Assembly (NCBI GenBank): GCA_036501665.1
Contig: DASXZW010000046.1
Span: 1-64,000 of the forward strand
Source: DATAUD01 sp036501665
GTDB lineage: Bacteria > Verrucomicrobiota > Verrucomicrobiia > Limisphaerales > Palsa-1400
Length of the DNA stretch: 64,000 nucleotides
Reading direction: 5' to 3'
Positions within the stretch are counted from its first letter, which is position 1; each line of letters begins with the position of its first letter. Under the pieces are notes generated by a model that saw nothing but the letters and a program-made list of their open reading frames with translations, had not been told where the DNA came from and made no database searches. Below are positions 49,588 through 58,203 of the stretch, one piece after another. The position numbers and the translations under genes are program-made.

Positions 49588-51888
49588 CTATATCAGACGG
49601 CGTATGGCTTCGAGAAGGTTACTTTGGTCAAAACTGCTTTTTACCAGGTAAGCGTCAGCGCCCGCATCAATTCCCCGCTCCCGGTCCTCGCGCGATTCCA
49701 ACGCGGTGACAAGCACCACCGGCAATTCCGCCAGCTTTTTGTCCGCGCGAATCCGCGCCGTAAGATCAAACCCATTCAGACGCGGCATCTCCACGTCCGA
49801 GACCACAAGATCGAACTCCTGCGTGCGCAAAATCGAAAATCCCTCCAGTCCGTCCACCGCCGTTTTTACCTGGTAACCCGTGGATTCGAGGATGCCTTTC
49901 AACAACATGCGTGACGTGATCGAATCTTCCACCACGAGGATGCGCGCTGATTCGACTTTTGCGGGCTTTGCGGTCGCCGCCGTGTTCGCCACCGCGCCAC
50001 GGTTCATTTTGGCGGATTTAAAAAGGTCCGCAACATTGAGGATCGGAGCGACGCGACCTGAGCCAAGCACAGTGGCCCCGGCAATGTTGCGCACACGCGA
50101 CAACGGTCTGGAAAACCGCTTTACCAGCACTTCCTGTTCATCCAATACCGCGTCAACTGCAAACGCGATCCGCTGATCGCCTGCGACAAGAATAATAGCT
50201 GGGATGGCAGTCGGAGAACTTTCGGGTCGGTCCGTGGCAAACAATTCCAGCGTCTGGGCCATGCTAGCCAGCGCAATGACGCGGCCATTCAGCGAAAGAG
50301 TTTCGCGGCCTTCGACTGTTTGAATGTCTGCGGTCTTGAAACGCACGACCCGCTCGACTTGCGAAGTCGGGACGACAAACTGCCTCTTGGCAACTTCAAC
50401 AAGGATTCCTCGAAAAGTCGCGACCGCAATCGGCAAGGCAATGCGTATGGTTGTTCCGACGTGACGCCGGCTTTCCACGCTAACGCGGCCTCCGAGCTTT
50501 TCGGTCTTCTCGCGCACAATCGCAAGTCCCAACCCGCGACCGGATAGCTGCGTGATAATTGGACTCGTGGACAGGTCGGTTTGAAAAATCAGTTCCAGCG
50601 CTTCGGTCTCTGTCATTTCATGCGCTTTCTGAGGCAAAATCAGGTTGCGCTGGATGGCGGCTTCTTTGACTTTATCGACGTCGATGCCGGAGCCGTCGTC
50701 GGACACGAGCAATTCAACTTTGTTGCCGTTGACCGGCGAAACAACGATGGTGATCGTGGCGCGAGGTGGTTTGCCATGTTTGACCCGCTCTTCAGGTTTC
50801 TCAATTCCGTGATCGACGCAATTGCGCAAAAGATGGATGAAAGGGTCCTTCATCTCTTCAAGAATGCGCTTGTCGATTTCAAATTCTTCGCCGCGAATTA
50901 CCAGGTCGGACTCTTTGCCCTGGTCGCGGCAGAGGTCCCGCACCAGTTTTGGAAACATCGCTCCGAGTGTTGACACTGGAAGCATCAGCATCTTTTTGGA
51001 ATCCGCCAAAAGATCATCCACTAGTTTGCCGACGGCAGTGTGGTCCTGCTCCGCCGTTTGCCGCAAGGCCGCCACTTTGTTTTCAAGAGAGTGAAAATAG
51101 TCATGGTTCCAATCAACGAACTCAATCAACCGCGTCAAGCCCAGCGCTGAGGCAGGGGACGTCACGCTTGACTCGGGTGGTTCGGAAGTTTGGCGCAGTC
51201 CCCGCATTTCCGGTTGGACGAGTGCCCACTCTTTCCTCCATGCGTTCAATTCATGCGACAGTTCGCGCAAATCGGATGCGCGCTGGGCGGCGGTCAGTTT
51301 TACCGCGAGCATTTCCTCCGCCTCCAGCAATTGGGCGTCCAATTTTGCCACGGAAATGCGCACAGTGTCGGCGGCTGGAGATTTCTCCGCCGCACTTGCG
51401 GGAATATAAGGCGGCGGGGTCGCAGGAGGAATTACTGTTGGTTCAACAGGCTGGTTTGCGGATACTTTCGGTGCAGTCAATGCCGAAGGATCTGAAGTTG
51501 GAGGATGCGGGACGGGCGAGGTCTTTTCAGTCGGCGTGGCAGAGCCGCTTTCGGGGGCGTTGAGAACTTTGATCGCGCTGTTCAACAGGCGATGAAGATC
51601 ATCCATCTCCGCTGGCGTCGGAACGGTGCCCTTGCGTTTCCATACCGCGAACGAATCTTCCAATGATTCGCAAATCGATTCGACCTCATCGAAATTCACC
51701 GCCCTGGCGGCGCCCTTGAGGCTGTGCGCGGCTCGAAAAACTTTTTCGACATGGGACGCCTTCTCACTGGCTTGCAGCTTTTTCTCCAATTCCAAAAGCC
51801 CAGTCGCAATCGTCTGCAAATGCTCGCCGGCTTCGATTTTAAACGTCGCCCTTAACGATTTGAGAAATTCTTGATCCCGAGCGCTCAT
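49588..51888 (-). CDS. cheA: Hybrid CheA-receiver kinase (WspE-like)
   Basis: 766 residues from the ATG at 51888 (MSARDQEFLKS); a TTG at 51900 also fits. Order: Hpt at about 1-105 with the phospho-His in VFRAAHSLKGAARAVNFD, a Pro/Thr-rich linker to about 165, a helical region, HATPase at about 340-470 (NCVDHGIEKPEERVKHGKP, DDGSGIDVDKVKEAA, LSGRGLGLAIVREKTEKLGG), a CheW-like domain at about 475-610 (FRGILVEVAKRQFVVPTSQV), and a C-terminal receiver at about 640-765 (ILVVEDSITSRMLLKGILES, Asp in LVVSDVEMPRLNGFDL). The domain order matches WspE/FrzE-type kinases of systems that do not steer flagella. The gene begins 14 bases after the mcp stop. Confidence 0.95.
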   Translation of the reverse strand: MSARDQEFLKSLRATFKIEAGEHLQTIATGLLELEKKLQASEKASHVEKVFRAAHSLKGAARAVNFDEVESICESLEDSFAVWKRKGTVPTPAEMDDLHRLLNSAIKVLNAPESGSATPTEKTSPVPHPPTSDPSALTAPKVSANQPVEPTVIPPATPPPYIPASAAEKSPAADTVRISVAKLDAQLLEAEEMLAVKLTAAQRASDLRELSHELNAWRKEWALVQPEMRGLRQTSEPPESSVTSPASALGLTRLIEFVDWNHDYFHSLENKVAALRQTAEQDHTAVGKLVDDLLADSKKMLMLPVSTLGAMFPKLVRDLCRDQGKESDLVIRGEEFEIDKRILEEMKDPFIHLLRNCVDHGIEKPEERVKHGKPPRATITIVVSPVNGNKVELLVSDDGSGIDVDKVKEAAIQRNLILPQKAHEMTETEALELIFQTDLSTSPIITQLSGRGLGLAIVREKTEKLGGRVSVESRRHVGTTIRIALPIAVATFRGILVEVAKRQFVVPTSQVERVVRFKTADIQTVEGRETLSLNGRVIALASMAQTLELFATDRPESSPTAIPAIILVAGDQRIAFAVDAVLDEQEVLVKRFSRPLSRVRNIAGATVLGSGRVAPILNVADLFKSAKMNRGAVANTAATAKPAKVESARILVVEDSITSRMLLKGILESTGYQVKTAVDGLEGFSILRTQEFDLVVSDVEMPRLNGFDLTARIRADKKLAELPVVLVTALESREDRERGIDAGADAYLVKSSFDQSNLLEAIRRLI

Positions 51889-51902
51889 TTCGCATCTCAA
51901 TA

Positions 51903-53636
51903 CTAAACTTTGTAGCCCTCAACGATCTTTTTGAGCCGTTGGCCAAGTTCGTTAAGGTTGCGCGCGGCGACCTCCAATTGCTTGGCGCTGGCTACGTTTT
52001 GGGTGCTCGCCTGCTTGATGTTTTCCATCGCCCCCGCAACCTGGTCCACCCCGACCAACTGCTGCTGGCTCGAAGCCGCGATCTGCATCGCCGCCTGCGC
52101 CGCCTCTGTCACGCTGCTCGCAAGCCCTTGAATGGATACACCCGCCGCCTCCGACTGCTTCGCGCCTGCTTCGACTGCCTTGCTTCCTTGTTCTGTCGCC
52201 ATGACTGCCGCTCCTGTCGCTTTTTGGATGTCGCCTAGAATTGCGCGCACTTGATTGGTCGCTTGACGGGATTGTTCGGCCAGGCTCTTGACCTCCTGCG
52301 CCACAACGCTGAATCCCTTGCCGTGCTCCCCGGCTTTTGCTGCTTCAATCGCTGCATTGACGGCCAGCAAATTGGATTGCGCGGCAAGGTCCTCCACTGT
52401 CGCCACAATCTGGCCGATGGTCTGGCTTTGCTCGCTGAGACGCACCATGCTCGCGGCGATGGCTTCCATTTGTTGGCGAATGCGCCCTGTTCCCGCCGCG
52501 ATTTCCTCGGTGGATTTGCGTCCGCTTTGGGATATCTGCGCCGCCTTTTGCGCGCTGTCGGCGACAGCCTTGGCCTTTTGACTGGCCGCTTGCGCCGTTT
52601 GTCGGACTTCTTCAACTGTCGTGGTCGTTTCGCTCACCGCCACCGCAGACTCAGTGGCGCTGGAGGCCAGTTGTGTTGTGGAAGCCACAATTTCACTGGC
52701 CGATGAGCCGAGCACATTGGCTCCTTCAACCAACTGCCGGATTTGCTCACGGAGGTTCTCAGTCATGCGCGCGAAAGCGGAGCCAAGCACATCCCGGGAC
52801 GACTGGGGCTTGATGTTTGCCCGCAGATCGCCGTCGGCAATCTTGCTGGCTGCCTCGGCCATTTCTTTCAGCGACTCGGTCATTCTCGCAAATGTTCGAG
52901 TCAGCACACCCACTTCGTCCCCACGGTGGTCGGTCGTAACAACGATGCTCAAATCGCCCGATGCGATTCGGTCCGCAGTCGCGGTGATTGCCTTGAGCGG
53001 GCTGGAAATGTTGCGGGTAATGAGGAAGCCGGCCACGGTCATGAGGCCCAGGGAAAACAGCGTGCCCAGGACGATGGCGAACATTGCGCCTCGAGCGCTG
53101 GCGGTGGCTTCGTCTGAACGCTTTTTCAACAGAGTCGTCTCTTCGTTCTTCATCTCGTCGATTACTTTGCGGATATCATCCATGACATTTTTCCCTTTTC
53201 CCGACTTCACTTCCTCGAGGGCCGCATTAAAGCCTTTCGTGCTGTCCTTCCGCAGGTCGATGGTTTTTGAAAGCTCAGCAAGCTTGCCGGTAATCATCAA
53301 TTCAAGGCTGTCAATTCTCTTTTGCTGCTCGGGATTGTCCTTCGTCAATTCACGGAGCGATTTGACCTTCGCATCAATGCTGCCTTGTGCAGAGTTAAAA
53401 GGGGCCAGATAAGGTTCTTCGCCTGTTAGTACGTATCCGCGCTGGCCGGTTTCGGCGTCTTTCATCGTCGACATCACGCCTTCCACCGTTTCCAGGACTT
53501 GGTGGCTGTGGTCCACCCAGTCGGCGGTTTCCGTAAGTTTGGCGATGTTTAGATAGGCGGCCGATCCAATTATGAGCAGCATGGCCCACGACAGTCCAAA
53601 CCCCGTTCCGATCTTCATTCCAACATTCCATTTCAT
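51903..53636 (-). CDS. Methyl-accepting chemoreceptor with CHASE3 domain (WspA-like)
   Basis: 577 residues. Helix 1 (TGFGLSWAMLLIIGSAAYLN), a periplasmic CHASE3 domain at about 38-185 with the signature MKDAETGQRGYVLTGEEPYL, helix 2 (AIVLGTLFSLGLMTVAGFLI), HAMP segments at about 215-320 (a doubled pattern: TFARMTESLKEMAEAASKIA, then AFARMTENLREQ), and a signalling domain with the hairpin tip DLAAQSNLLAVNAAIEAAKA. No C-terminal CheR-docking pentapeptide. In wsp systems the receptor senses surface contact or envelope stress; the stimulus here is unknown. Confidence 0.93.
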   Translation of the reverse strand: MKWNVGMKIGTGFGLSWAMLLIIGSAAYLNIAKLTETADWVDHSHQVLETVEGVMSTMKDAETGQRGYVLTGEEPYLAPFNSAQGSIDAKVKSLRELTKDNPEQQKRIDSLELMITGKLAELSKTIDLRKDSTKGFNAALEEVKSGKGKNVMDDIRKVIDEMKNEETTLLKKRSDEATASARGAMFAIVLGTLFSLGLMTVAGFLITRNISSPLKAITATADRIASGDLSIVVTTDHRGDEVGVLTRTFARMTESLKEMAEAASKIADGDLRANIKPQSSRDVLGSAFARMTENLREQIRQLVEGANVLGSSASEIVASTTQLASSATESAVAVSETTTTVEEVRQTAQAASQKAKAVADSAQKAAQISQSGRKSTEEIAAGTGRIRQQMEAIAASMVRLSEQSQTIGQIVATVEDLAAQSNLLAVNAAIEAAKAGEHGKGFSVVAQEVKSLAEQSRQATNQVRAILGDIQKATGAAVMATEQGSKAVEAGAKQSEAAGVSIQGLASSVTEAAQAAMQIAASSQQQLVGVDQVAGAMENIKQASTQNVASAKQLEVAARNLNELGQRLKKIVEGYKV

Positions 53637-53662
53637 AGTCGTATGTTCAGTTTGTTTTCTGT

Positions 53663-54130
53663 TTACCCTTCGACTTCCTCATGCACGATGATTTTTGGAT
53701 CAGCAAGAATGCGCGCCATGTCCAGAACCACGAGGCGTTCAGCAGTCACGCCCTTCAAATAATCGCCGCGAATTCCATCCAGCGTCGGCAACGTGGCTTG
53801 CAAATCGGATGCCGGAATGGATCGCACGCCGACGATGCTGTCCGCGAGAAGGCCCAGTTCAAGACCGTTGCCTCCGACAAAAACGATGCGGTGCAAGTCG
53901 GTGATCCCTTTTTCCGGAAGGTCAAAAAACTTCCTTAGATCAAGCACCGGCAGGATGCGCCCCCTCATATTGACAATTCCCAGCACAAACGGCGGACAGC
54001 AGGGCAGCGGCGTCAAATCCTTGAAGTTGGAAACCTCGCGCACCCATCGCGTCTCCAGCGCGTAACTTTCCGCAGCCAGTTGGAATGCCAGCAGTTCGAG
54101 CATCCCGCGCTTTGTGGAGTCCAAATGCAA
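53663..54130 (-). CDS. cheW: CheW-like adaptor (WspD position)
   Basis: 155 residues if started at the TTG at 54130; an in-frame ATG at 54103 (MLELLAFQLAAES) is the alternative and gives 146. CheW fold: LLAFQLAAESYALETRWVRE, LPCCPPFVLGIVNMRGRILP, VLDLRKFFDLPE, GLLADSIVGVRSIP, DYLKGVTAERLVVLDMARIL. It links receptor and CheA. It lies between cheR and mcp on the minus strand, the same order as wspD in the Pseudomonas operon, here with both CheW genes upstream of the receptor. Confidence 0.9.
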   Translation of the reverse strand: MHLDSTKRGMLELLAFQLAAESYALETRWVREVSNFKDLTPLPCCPPFVLGIVNMRGRILPVLDLRKFFDLPEKGITDLHRIVFVGGNGLELGLLADSIVGVRSIPASDLQATLPTLDGIRGDYLKGVTAERLVVLDMARILADPKIIVHEEVEG

Positions 54131-54206
54131 TGGTCGCGCCAGGGACTTCGCCCTTGCGCGAAGTATCCGGCCGTCGTTCGAGTTTATGTCAATAATAGTG
54201 CTCCTT

Positions 54207-55799
54207 TTATGGCGTGGTTCCCTGGGCTTTGATGGAGGAAATGATTTCGATCAAATGGCCCGCCGTCAAGCCATCCGATTCGGGAATGACATCGCCCGGT
54301 TGGAAACTCCTCAAAAGGCGCGAGGCGTTGTTAAAATGCTTTTCCGCCTCTTCATTGTCGCCTCCGGCGCGCGCCAGATTCCCCATCGCGAAATGAGCCA
54401 GCGCCCAGTCGGGACGGAGATAGATCGCCCGCCGAAATGACCGCAGAGATTGGTCGCGATCGCCGGATTCCTGCAAAACAACGGCGCGCAGATAGTGCCC
54501 CGACGCATCAAGTTTGTCCGCGGCAATCCATTTATCACACCAGGCCAGCGCGCCTGCCAGATCGCCTTGATTGGCCAGCGCGCGGGCCAATAGGGAAAAC
54601 ACCGGCGGATTGGGCCCTTCGCGGGCAATATCCGAGTTAAGCAGTGTCTCCGCCACCTCGCGATAACGACCTTGCTCGTAAAGTGATTGGGCTTCCCCAA
54701 GCAACGTCGATGGAGCGTCTGTTGATACTGCTGCCTTCGAGCCTGAAGAACTCCACGTCCCCCCAGTTTCTCCCTCTCCTCTACCCGTGGAGGAGAGGGA
54801 CGGGGAGAGGAGGTTCCTCCTCTCTGCTGAAACAATCGCCGCAGTGTCAATATGCCCCCACGTCGATGTCGGAGTCGCTTCGCCGGTTTCGTTCGCGGCG
54901 ACAAGTGTCGGCGATTCGCTTTGCAACGGCGGCGATGCTTGAATTTTCGCGTCGCTTTTGTGGTAGAGAATTGCGCCGGGAAAGTTGGCCGTCGCAAATC
55001 GAGAGAACAATGCCTGAGACGTTTCACAGGGGCTGACTGCCAGCCATCCATCATCCACAAGCGCGCTACGCAGGTTTCGCACCGCCTTCGCTGCCTGCGC
55101 CGGAGTAAAATACATCAGCGCGTTGCGGCAGAATATCACGTCCATCGCGTTGGTGTCATTTGCAGGCGTCGGATAGGATTCTTCGGCGAGATTCAACTTC
55201 GCGAATGTGACGAGTCTCTTTACCTCCGGGAGTATCTTGTATTGGCCGTTGCCCAAGGCTTGAAAGTAACGTTCCTTGAGCCAGGGTGGCGCTTCCCGAA
55301 ACGACCATTCCCCATAAACTCCGGCGGCGGCTTTTCGGAGAAACCTCTCGTTGATGTCGGTTGCAAGGATCGTCGCGTTCCAATCGCCCAAATCGGGAAT
55401 AATCTGATGTAACAAAATCGCCAATGAATAAGGCTCTTCACCGGTGCTGCACGCCGCGCTCCACAAGCGCAAGCGCCGTCCGTTGTTTCGGCGGGCGCGA
55501 ATCAGCTCAGGCAGCGCCGACTCAGCCAAAGCGTCTAATGTTTTTTTCTCCCGAAAAAAATAAGTTTCTCCCACCGTCAAATGGTTCGCCAGGGCTTCGA
55601 GGCGCTTCGCTGTCAGAGGTTCCGTCAAGAGGGAGTCCAGACAAGCGGCGGAGTTGGCAAAACCGAGTTCCTTCGCTATTCCGTTCAGTCCGCGCCGCAA
55701 ATCGCCCCAGCGCTCCGGCGGAAAACTCAATCCCATCCTCTCCGCGATAAATTCACTCAGACGCGACATCAAGATGTCAGGCGTCTTGTTATCTCCCAT
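54207..55799 (-). CDS. cheR: CheR methyltransferase with C-terminal TPR region (WspC-like)
   Basis: 530 residues from the ATG at 55799 (MGDNKTPDILMSRLSEF), overlapping the upstream cheW by 11 bases. N-terminal helical part with LTVGETYFFRE, then the SAM-dependent methyltransferase core: LRLWSAACSTGEEPYSLAIL (SAM loop), ATDINERFLRKAAAGVY, DVIFCRNALMYFTP. A variable linker at about 285-370, then TPR-like helices (about 375-520: AQSLYEQGRYREVAETLL, LARALANQGDLAGALAWCDK, FAMGNLARAGGDNEEAEKHF). It methylates receptor glutamates. CheR-TPR fusions are typical of wsp-type clusters. The linker contains a copy of a dispersed intergenic repeat (54770-54816). Confidence 0.93.
   Translation of the reverse strand: MGDNKTPDILMSRLSEFIAERMGLSFPPERWGDLRRGLNGIAKELGFANSAACLDSLLTEPLTAKRLEALANHLTVGETYFFREKKTLDALAESALPELIRARRNNGRRLRLWSAACSTGEEPYSLAILLHQIIPDLGDWNATILATDINERFLRKAAAGVYGEWSFREAPPWLKERYFQALGNGQYKILPEVKRLVTFAKLNLAEESYPTPANDTNAMDVIFCRNALMYFTPAQAAKAVRNLRSALVDDGWLAVSPCETSQALFSRFATANFPGAILYHKSDAKIQASPPLQSESPTLVAANETGEATPTSTWGHIDTAAIVSAERRNLLSPSLSSTGRGEGETGGTWSSSGSKAAVSTDAPSTLLGEAQSLYEQGRYREVAETLLNSDIAREGPNPPVFSLLARALANQGDLAGALAWCDKWIAADKLDASGHYLRAVVLQESGDRDQSLRSFRRAIYLRPDWALAHFAMGNLARAGGDNEEAEKHFNNASRLLRSFQPGDVIPESDGLTAGHLIEIISSIKAQGTTP
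54770..54816. repeat. Dispersed GAGGAGAGGG repeat inside cheR coding sequence
   Basis: CCCTCTCCTC and GAGGAGAGGG form an inverted repeat, and 54789-54816 matches 27 of 28 bases of the intergenic repeat at 6844-6871 (opposite strand). It is read in frame as RRNLLSPSLSSTGRGEGET in the linker between the methyltransferase and TPR parts. Confidence 0.65.
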
Positions 55800-56274
55800 G
55801 CGCCGCCTCCTTCTCCATCGCGTCACCCAGGGCCGCCTCCTCATCCGCTGAGAGAAACTTTTCCAAATCGTAAATCAGGACCAGACCGTCATCGAACTTG
55901 ATCACTCCTTTTAATTGGTCCACGCCAGGCACAATCCCGTCCGGGTCAGTGATATCGGCGGCTGCGCTTTCGATTACACCTTCAGGCTCGTCAATCACAA
56001 GGACCACCTCACGCCGCTCCGTTCGCGCAATCAGGAAATGATCATCCGGTGTGATTTCTTTATTCGGCTGGCCGACTCTTGCGCGAACATTCAACACAGG
56101 CAGGATGCGGCCCTCCACATTGATGACACCCATCACGATGGCGGGCGACCTGGGCAAAGGTATCACCTCCACGGCCCGCACGATGCGCTCCACGGCAGCC
56201 AGCATCAACGCATACCGCTGGTCTCCCAAGCGGAAAACGACCATCTGGTTCTTCAGTTCGCTCACAATAGTCAA
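55789..56274 (-). CDS. cheW: CheW-like adaptor (first gene of chemosensory operon, WspB position)
   Basis: 161 residues. CheW pattern: NQMVVFRLGDQRYALMLAAV, EVIPLPRSPAIVMGVINVEG, RILPVLNVRARVGQPNKEI, VVLVIDEPEGVIESAA, LKGVIKFDDGLVLIYDLEKF. It couples the receptor to the CheA kinase. It is the most upstream gene of the seven-gene minus-strand run cheW-cheR-cheW-mcp-cheA-cheB-REC/HK, so the operon promoter should lie in the 385-base gap upstream. Confidence 0.93.
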   Translation of the reverse strand: MTIVSELKNQMVVFRLGDQRYALMLAAVERIVRAVEVIPLPRSPAIVMGVINVEGRILPVLNVRARVGQPNKEITPDDHFLIARTERREVVLVIDEPEGVIESAAADITDPDGIVPGVDQLKGVIKFDDGLVLIYDLEKFLSADEEAALGDAMEKEAAHGR

Positions 56275-56460
56275 TTGGCCCTATCCCATTCAGACGGCAA
56301 AAGGTGCTGACGCAAACAGGCATGACATCGACCTGCGCCGCCGCATGACCCGCACGGAACCGCGTGCCGCATCAGGCGCTTCGTCTTCACTTCTGTGGCA
56401 CAAGACTATGTTTGGCCGATTTGTAAATACCTTGCAAGCAGTATCTTGTTACTTTACAGC

Positions 56461-56500
56461 GTCTGCTTTAAGTGACATTTCGGCAGACTATAAGTGACAT
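56461..56500. promoter_or_regulatory. Direct and inverted repeats in the divergent promoter region
   Basis: AAGTGACAT occurs at 56470-56478 and 56492-56500, 22 bases apart (two helical turns) on the same face. The first copy is enclosed by GTCTGC (56461-56466) and GCAGAC (56483-56488). It lies between the chemosensory operon (minus) and the transglutaminase gene (plus). A regulator binding site is likely; the regulator is unknown. Nothing else was found in the gap 56275-56659. Confidence 0.45.
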
Positions 56501-56659
56501 CCTGATATTTCGTACCCGCCTCCTTAACGCACATCTGCGCGAAATAATTTTTCCCATCGACGCGAATTAAGTGGCGAGACAACCGTATGAGTGTATTGTC
56601 TCGATGATGCTAAAACTTGGTGACGGCCCGTTGCCGGTTTTGAAACATCAGATCATCCG

Positions 56660-57559
56660 TTGAATTTCACGCCCTTTTCTTTGACGGTGCGCGTTGGCTG
56701 TAGTCTGGCCTACGACGTAACGGCGCCGACCCCTGTTTTATTGGTCCTTAAACCGCGTCACGAAGGCCGAAATTTTGTCCTGCGCGAGTCTCTCTCTTTT
56801 GGAATCGGCCTCCCGTCGTACGAATTTCAAGACTCTCACGGCAACAATACTTATCGCTCCATGTTTATGCCGGGGCGAAACGAAATCCGCCACGACGCGC
56901 TGGTCACAATCCCCGGGTTGCCGGACAGCCGGGAAGTGTTCGGATCAATTTTGCCGGTCGGCCAGCTTCCATGCGAAGTGTTGCGATACACTTTGCCCAG
57001 CCGCTATTGCGATTCGGACAAGTTGCTCAACTTCGCCTGGAACCAATTTGGGCAGATCGATCATGGGTTGCCTCGCGTGCAAGCCATTTGTGATTGGGTC
57101 CACAACAACATCGAATACCGCTTCGGTTCGGGGCGGTCGGACATTTCCGCGTCGGAAGTGATTGAACGCCGATATGGCGTCTGCCGTGACTTTGCACATG
57201 CGGCGATCGCGCTTTGCCGCGCCTTCAATCTGCCTGCCCGATACGTAACAGGACATCTCCCGGACATCGGCTATGTCGATCCTGGAACACCGATGGATTT
57301 TCATGCTTATTGTGAAATATACCTTGGCCGCGACTGGCTGACTTTCGACCCTCGATACAACGTCCCGCGAATAGGGCGAGTCAAGGTGGCCCACGGTTCG
57401 GATGCCGTGGATGGCGCGTTTGCGACAATCTATGGCGCGGCGACTTTGGCTCACTTTGAAGTTTGGGCCTATCAAGTGAACCCGCAAAAGGTTTCGGTGG
57501 GCGATCCAATTGATTTGACGAAGCGCCTTGATGGAACCTTGGAGGTACGTGCTGGGTAG
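56660..57559 (+). CDS. Transglutaminase-like cysteine protease-fold protein
   Basis: 299 residues; the only start that fits the frame is a TTG at 56660. N-terminal beta-rich domain (about 1-120: FSLTVRVGCSLAYDV, ALVTIPGLPDSREVFG), then a transglutaminase core with the catalytic Cys in RRYGVCRDFAHAAIAL (about 175), His in MDFHAYCEIYLG (about 214) and Asp in WLTFDPRYN (about 230). This is the layout of bacterial transglutaminase-like proteins, whose real activity is mostly unknown (peptidase or amidase). No signal peptide, so cytoplasmic. Confidence 0.88.
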   Translation: MNFTPFSLTVRVGCSLAYDVTAPTPVLLVLKPRHEGRNFVLRESLSFGIGLPSYEFQDSHGNNTYRSMFMPGRNEIRHDALVTIPGLPDSREVFGSILPVGQLPCEVLRYTLPSRYCDSDKLLNFAWNQFGQIDHGLPRVQAICDWVHNNIEYRFGSGRSDISASEVIERRYGVCRDFAHAAIALCRAFNLPARYVTGHLPDIGYVDPGTPMDFHAYCEIYLGRDWLTFDPRYNVPRIGRVKVAHGSDAVDGAFATIYGAATLAHFEVWAYQVNPQKVSVGDPIDLTKRLDGTLEVRAG

Positions 57560-57691
57560 CCCTCCATGTATGTTTCGCGCGTCGGGCCTGCACTTACCAA
57601 AAACGCAGCCGAAAAATTCCATGCATCCAATTGTTCACGGCGAGCGTTATACCGTATTGGGATGATCGACTTGCGTTTGAAAATCCCTGCA

Positions 57692-58132
57692 ATGTCCGAC
57701 CAAATAACTATTGGCGATATGCCACAGATCAAAACCGCTAGTGCGGGCCACAGCGGGCGGATTGGCCTGCGGTGGGCCGCGGCTGGCTTCTTTTTGCTCG
57801 CAGGATTGAACCATTTCCTGATCCCTGGATTTTATCAGCAAATCGTCCCGCCGGGATTTCCTTCACCAAAAATGCTCGTTATTATCAGCGGTCTGGCAGA
57901 AATGGCAGGCGGACTTGGCTTGCTGATTCGTCCGGTGCGTCGGCTGGCTGGTTGGGGGTTGATTCTGTTGCTCATCGCGATGTTTCCGGCCAATATTTAT
58001 ATGGCAGTCTATCCGGAAGGCTTTGGAATTTTGCCCTGGTTTTTGTGGCTGCGGCTTCCGGCTCAAGGTCTTTTTGCCGCATGGGTATGGATTGTGGCAA
58101 TCTCGGATGAAAGCGGGCGAGAGGGCCGATGA
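57692..58132 (+). CDS. DoxX-like integral membrane protein
   Basis: 146 residues from the ATG at 57692; ATGs at 57662 and 57719 are also possible. Four hydrophobic segments: LRWAAAGFFLLAGLNHFLIP, ISGLAEMAGGLGLLI, AGWGLILLLIAMFPANIYMA, and GILPWFLWLRLPAQGLFAAW. NHFLIPGFYQQIVPP with the following AEMAGGLGLL fits the DoxX/MauE-like family, small four-helix membrane proteins of unclear role in redox or thiosulfate metabolism. It is convergent with the kinase gene. Confidence 0.75.
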   Translation: MSDQITIGDMPQIKTASAGHSGRIGLRWAAAGFFLLAGLNHFLIPGFYQQIVPPGFPSPKMLVIISGLAEMAGGLGLLIRPVRRLAGWGLILLLIAMFPANIYMAVYPEGFGILPWFLWLRLPAQGLFAAWVWIVAISDESGREGR

Positions 58133-58203
58133 AGATTCAGTTTAGCGTTAAATCCACCATTTTCCCCGTCAAGCTTCAGCAGAAGCAACCGCTTCCTGCC
58201 GCG

